Below, piece by piece: positions 63,507-64,000 of a stretch of 64,000 nucleotides of DNA (within the stretch, counting starts at the first letter, position 1; the number at the start of each line of letters is the position of its first letter). A program made the translations under genes and the position numbers. The DNA is from Sphingobacteriaceae bacterium (GTDB lineage Bacteria; Bacteroidota; Bacteroidia; Sphingobacteriales; Sphingobacteriaceae). The notes below the pieces were generated by a model that was given only the letters and a program-made list of their open reading frames with translations, had not been told where the DNA came from and made no database searches. The stretch spans positions 558,001 through 622,000 of the forward strand of contig JAGIAD010000029.1 in the NCBI GenBank assembly GCA_017745075.1, read 5' to 3'.

Positions 63507-64000
63507 TTACCGTTCTACCACTTGGATATCCCTATTCTCAAGAACCCGGAACTTTTCGATATTAAACCCCTGTGGGTTGTTATCCGAGCGGACAGAGTTC
63601 ACCAGAAAACAGGAAGTGACCAGACCGCGCTCAGTGACATTACTTGAGCGAATGATAAACTGCTTTGCAAAAGTTTTTACTACATAAGGATATTGATTAA
63701 AGTCGCACCGCACGCTGTCTACCTCGATGCGTTGCTGTACATTTCCCGATATAATCCTGTTGTAATACCCTTTTTCGGATAGATCCTTGTAATAATCAAA
63801 AGCACTCCGGTCTGCGAGATTAAATGCCCTTTTCATATTGCTTTCTATTGCATTTTTATCAGGCGCGAGGGTAAAAAATAGCTCATGGAAACGGCGGACA
63901 TGTTCGCGGGCCTCAACAGGACGATTGATCGCTGCATCCTGCGAGAGGGCCAGCATCAAGGACTTTCCATTATCTAATACGTAAATCTTTTGTCGCTGCG
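63507..64000 (-). CDS. traK: Conjugative transposon protein TraK (5' end outside window)
   Basis: At least 164 codons, open to the right edge. The visible part begins ...QRQKIYVLDNGKSL, then 'NRPVEAREHVRRFHELFFTL' and SAFDYYKDLSEKGYYNRII, a clear match to TraK of Bacteroides conjugative transposons (VirB8-like). The expected N-terminal membrane helix is cut off by the window edge. Confidence 0.9.
   Translation of the reverse strand, partial: QRQKIYVLDNGKSLMLALSQDAAINRPVEAREHVRRFHELFFTLAPDKNAIESNMKRAFNLADRSAFDYYKDLSEKGYYNRIISGNVQQRIEVDSVRCDFNQYPYVVKTFAKQFIIRSSNVTERGLVTSCFLVNSVRSDNNPQGFNIEKFRVLENRDIQVVER

Noticed and set aside
1..64000. rRNA, tRNA or CRISPR array
   Set aside because: No tRNA-like cloverleaf ends, rRNA segments or regularly spaced repeats were noticed on reading; a dedicated scan was not possible.

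Overview
The window looks like a chromosome segment of a Bacteroidota bacterium, most likely of the Sphingobacteriaceae (Pedobacter-like). The support is two ECF sigma/FecR/SusC/SusD systems, AraC proteins with TPR sensor domains, DUF6520 and MauE-like small genes, TonB-linked receptors with STN domains, and a Bacteroides-type tra operon. The genus is inferred from gene style, not from a marker gene. No rRNA, tRNA or CRISPR array was seen.

Layout. 1-4.5 kb: the 5' part of a polymorphic-toxin gene running off the left edge, a conserved hypothetical gene, two copies of a ~130-bp degenerate repeat and two small ORFs. 4.5-18.8 kb (locus A): a TPR-AraC regulator diverging from lipoprotein-mauE-DUF6520. 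These converge through a terminator on tlpA-susD-susC-fecR, whose sigma gene lies 2.7 kb away behind an inserted metalloprotease/hydrolase pair. 19-21 kb: an unrecognised secreted protein with a tiny coupled ORF. 21.1-28.7 kb: a complete export locus for double-glycine peptides (VKOR-thioredoxin, two Cys-rich precursors, a thioredoxin-less TlpA relative, TlpA, C39-peptidase ABC transporter, HlyD adaptor). 29.2-32.7 kb, divergent: a third double-glycine peptide, an S41 peptidase and a LytS/LytTR two-component pair. 32.7-37.8 kb: a mutagenesis cassette (dinB, dnaE-like polymerase, divergent S24 repressor with two palindromes in the shared promoter). 38.1-50.4 kb (locus B): sigma, tyrosine recombinase, fecR, susC, susD and an S9 peptidase converging through a terminator on DUF6520-mauE(fusion) and an AraC gene. 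50.7-58.9 kb: a porin-like barrel, a DUF4304 immunity candidate, a 2105-residue RHS toxin with a PD-(D/E)xK-like tail, and a small secreted partner. 59.4-64 kb: conjugation genes traQ-O-N-M-L, one unknown gene, and traK cut by the right edge.

How it fits together. Loci A and B are two diverged copies, in opposite orientation, of one plan: sigma - inserted gene(s) - FecR - SusC - SusD - peptidase or thioredoxin, converging on DUF6520 and a MauE-like redox membrane protein beside an AraC regulator. A ~37-nt non-coding element between mauE and DUF6520 is almost identical in both. A second shared element lies ~45 nt upstream of both fecR genes and of the recombinase. The 21-33 kb block reads as a self-contained system that makes, oxidises, cleaves and exports small Cys-rich peptides, with a possible peptide-sensing arm on the other strand. 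The toxin genes and tra operon mark the ends of the window as accessory, probably part of an integrative conjugative element, but no element boundary is visible.
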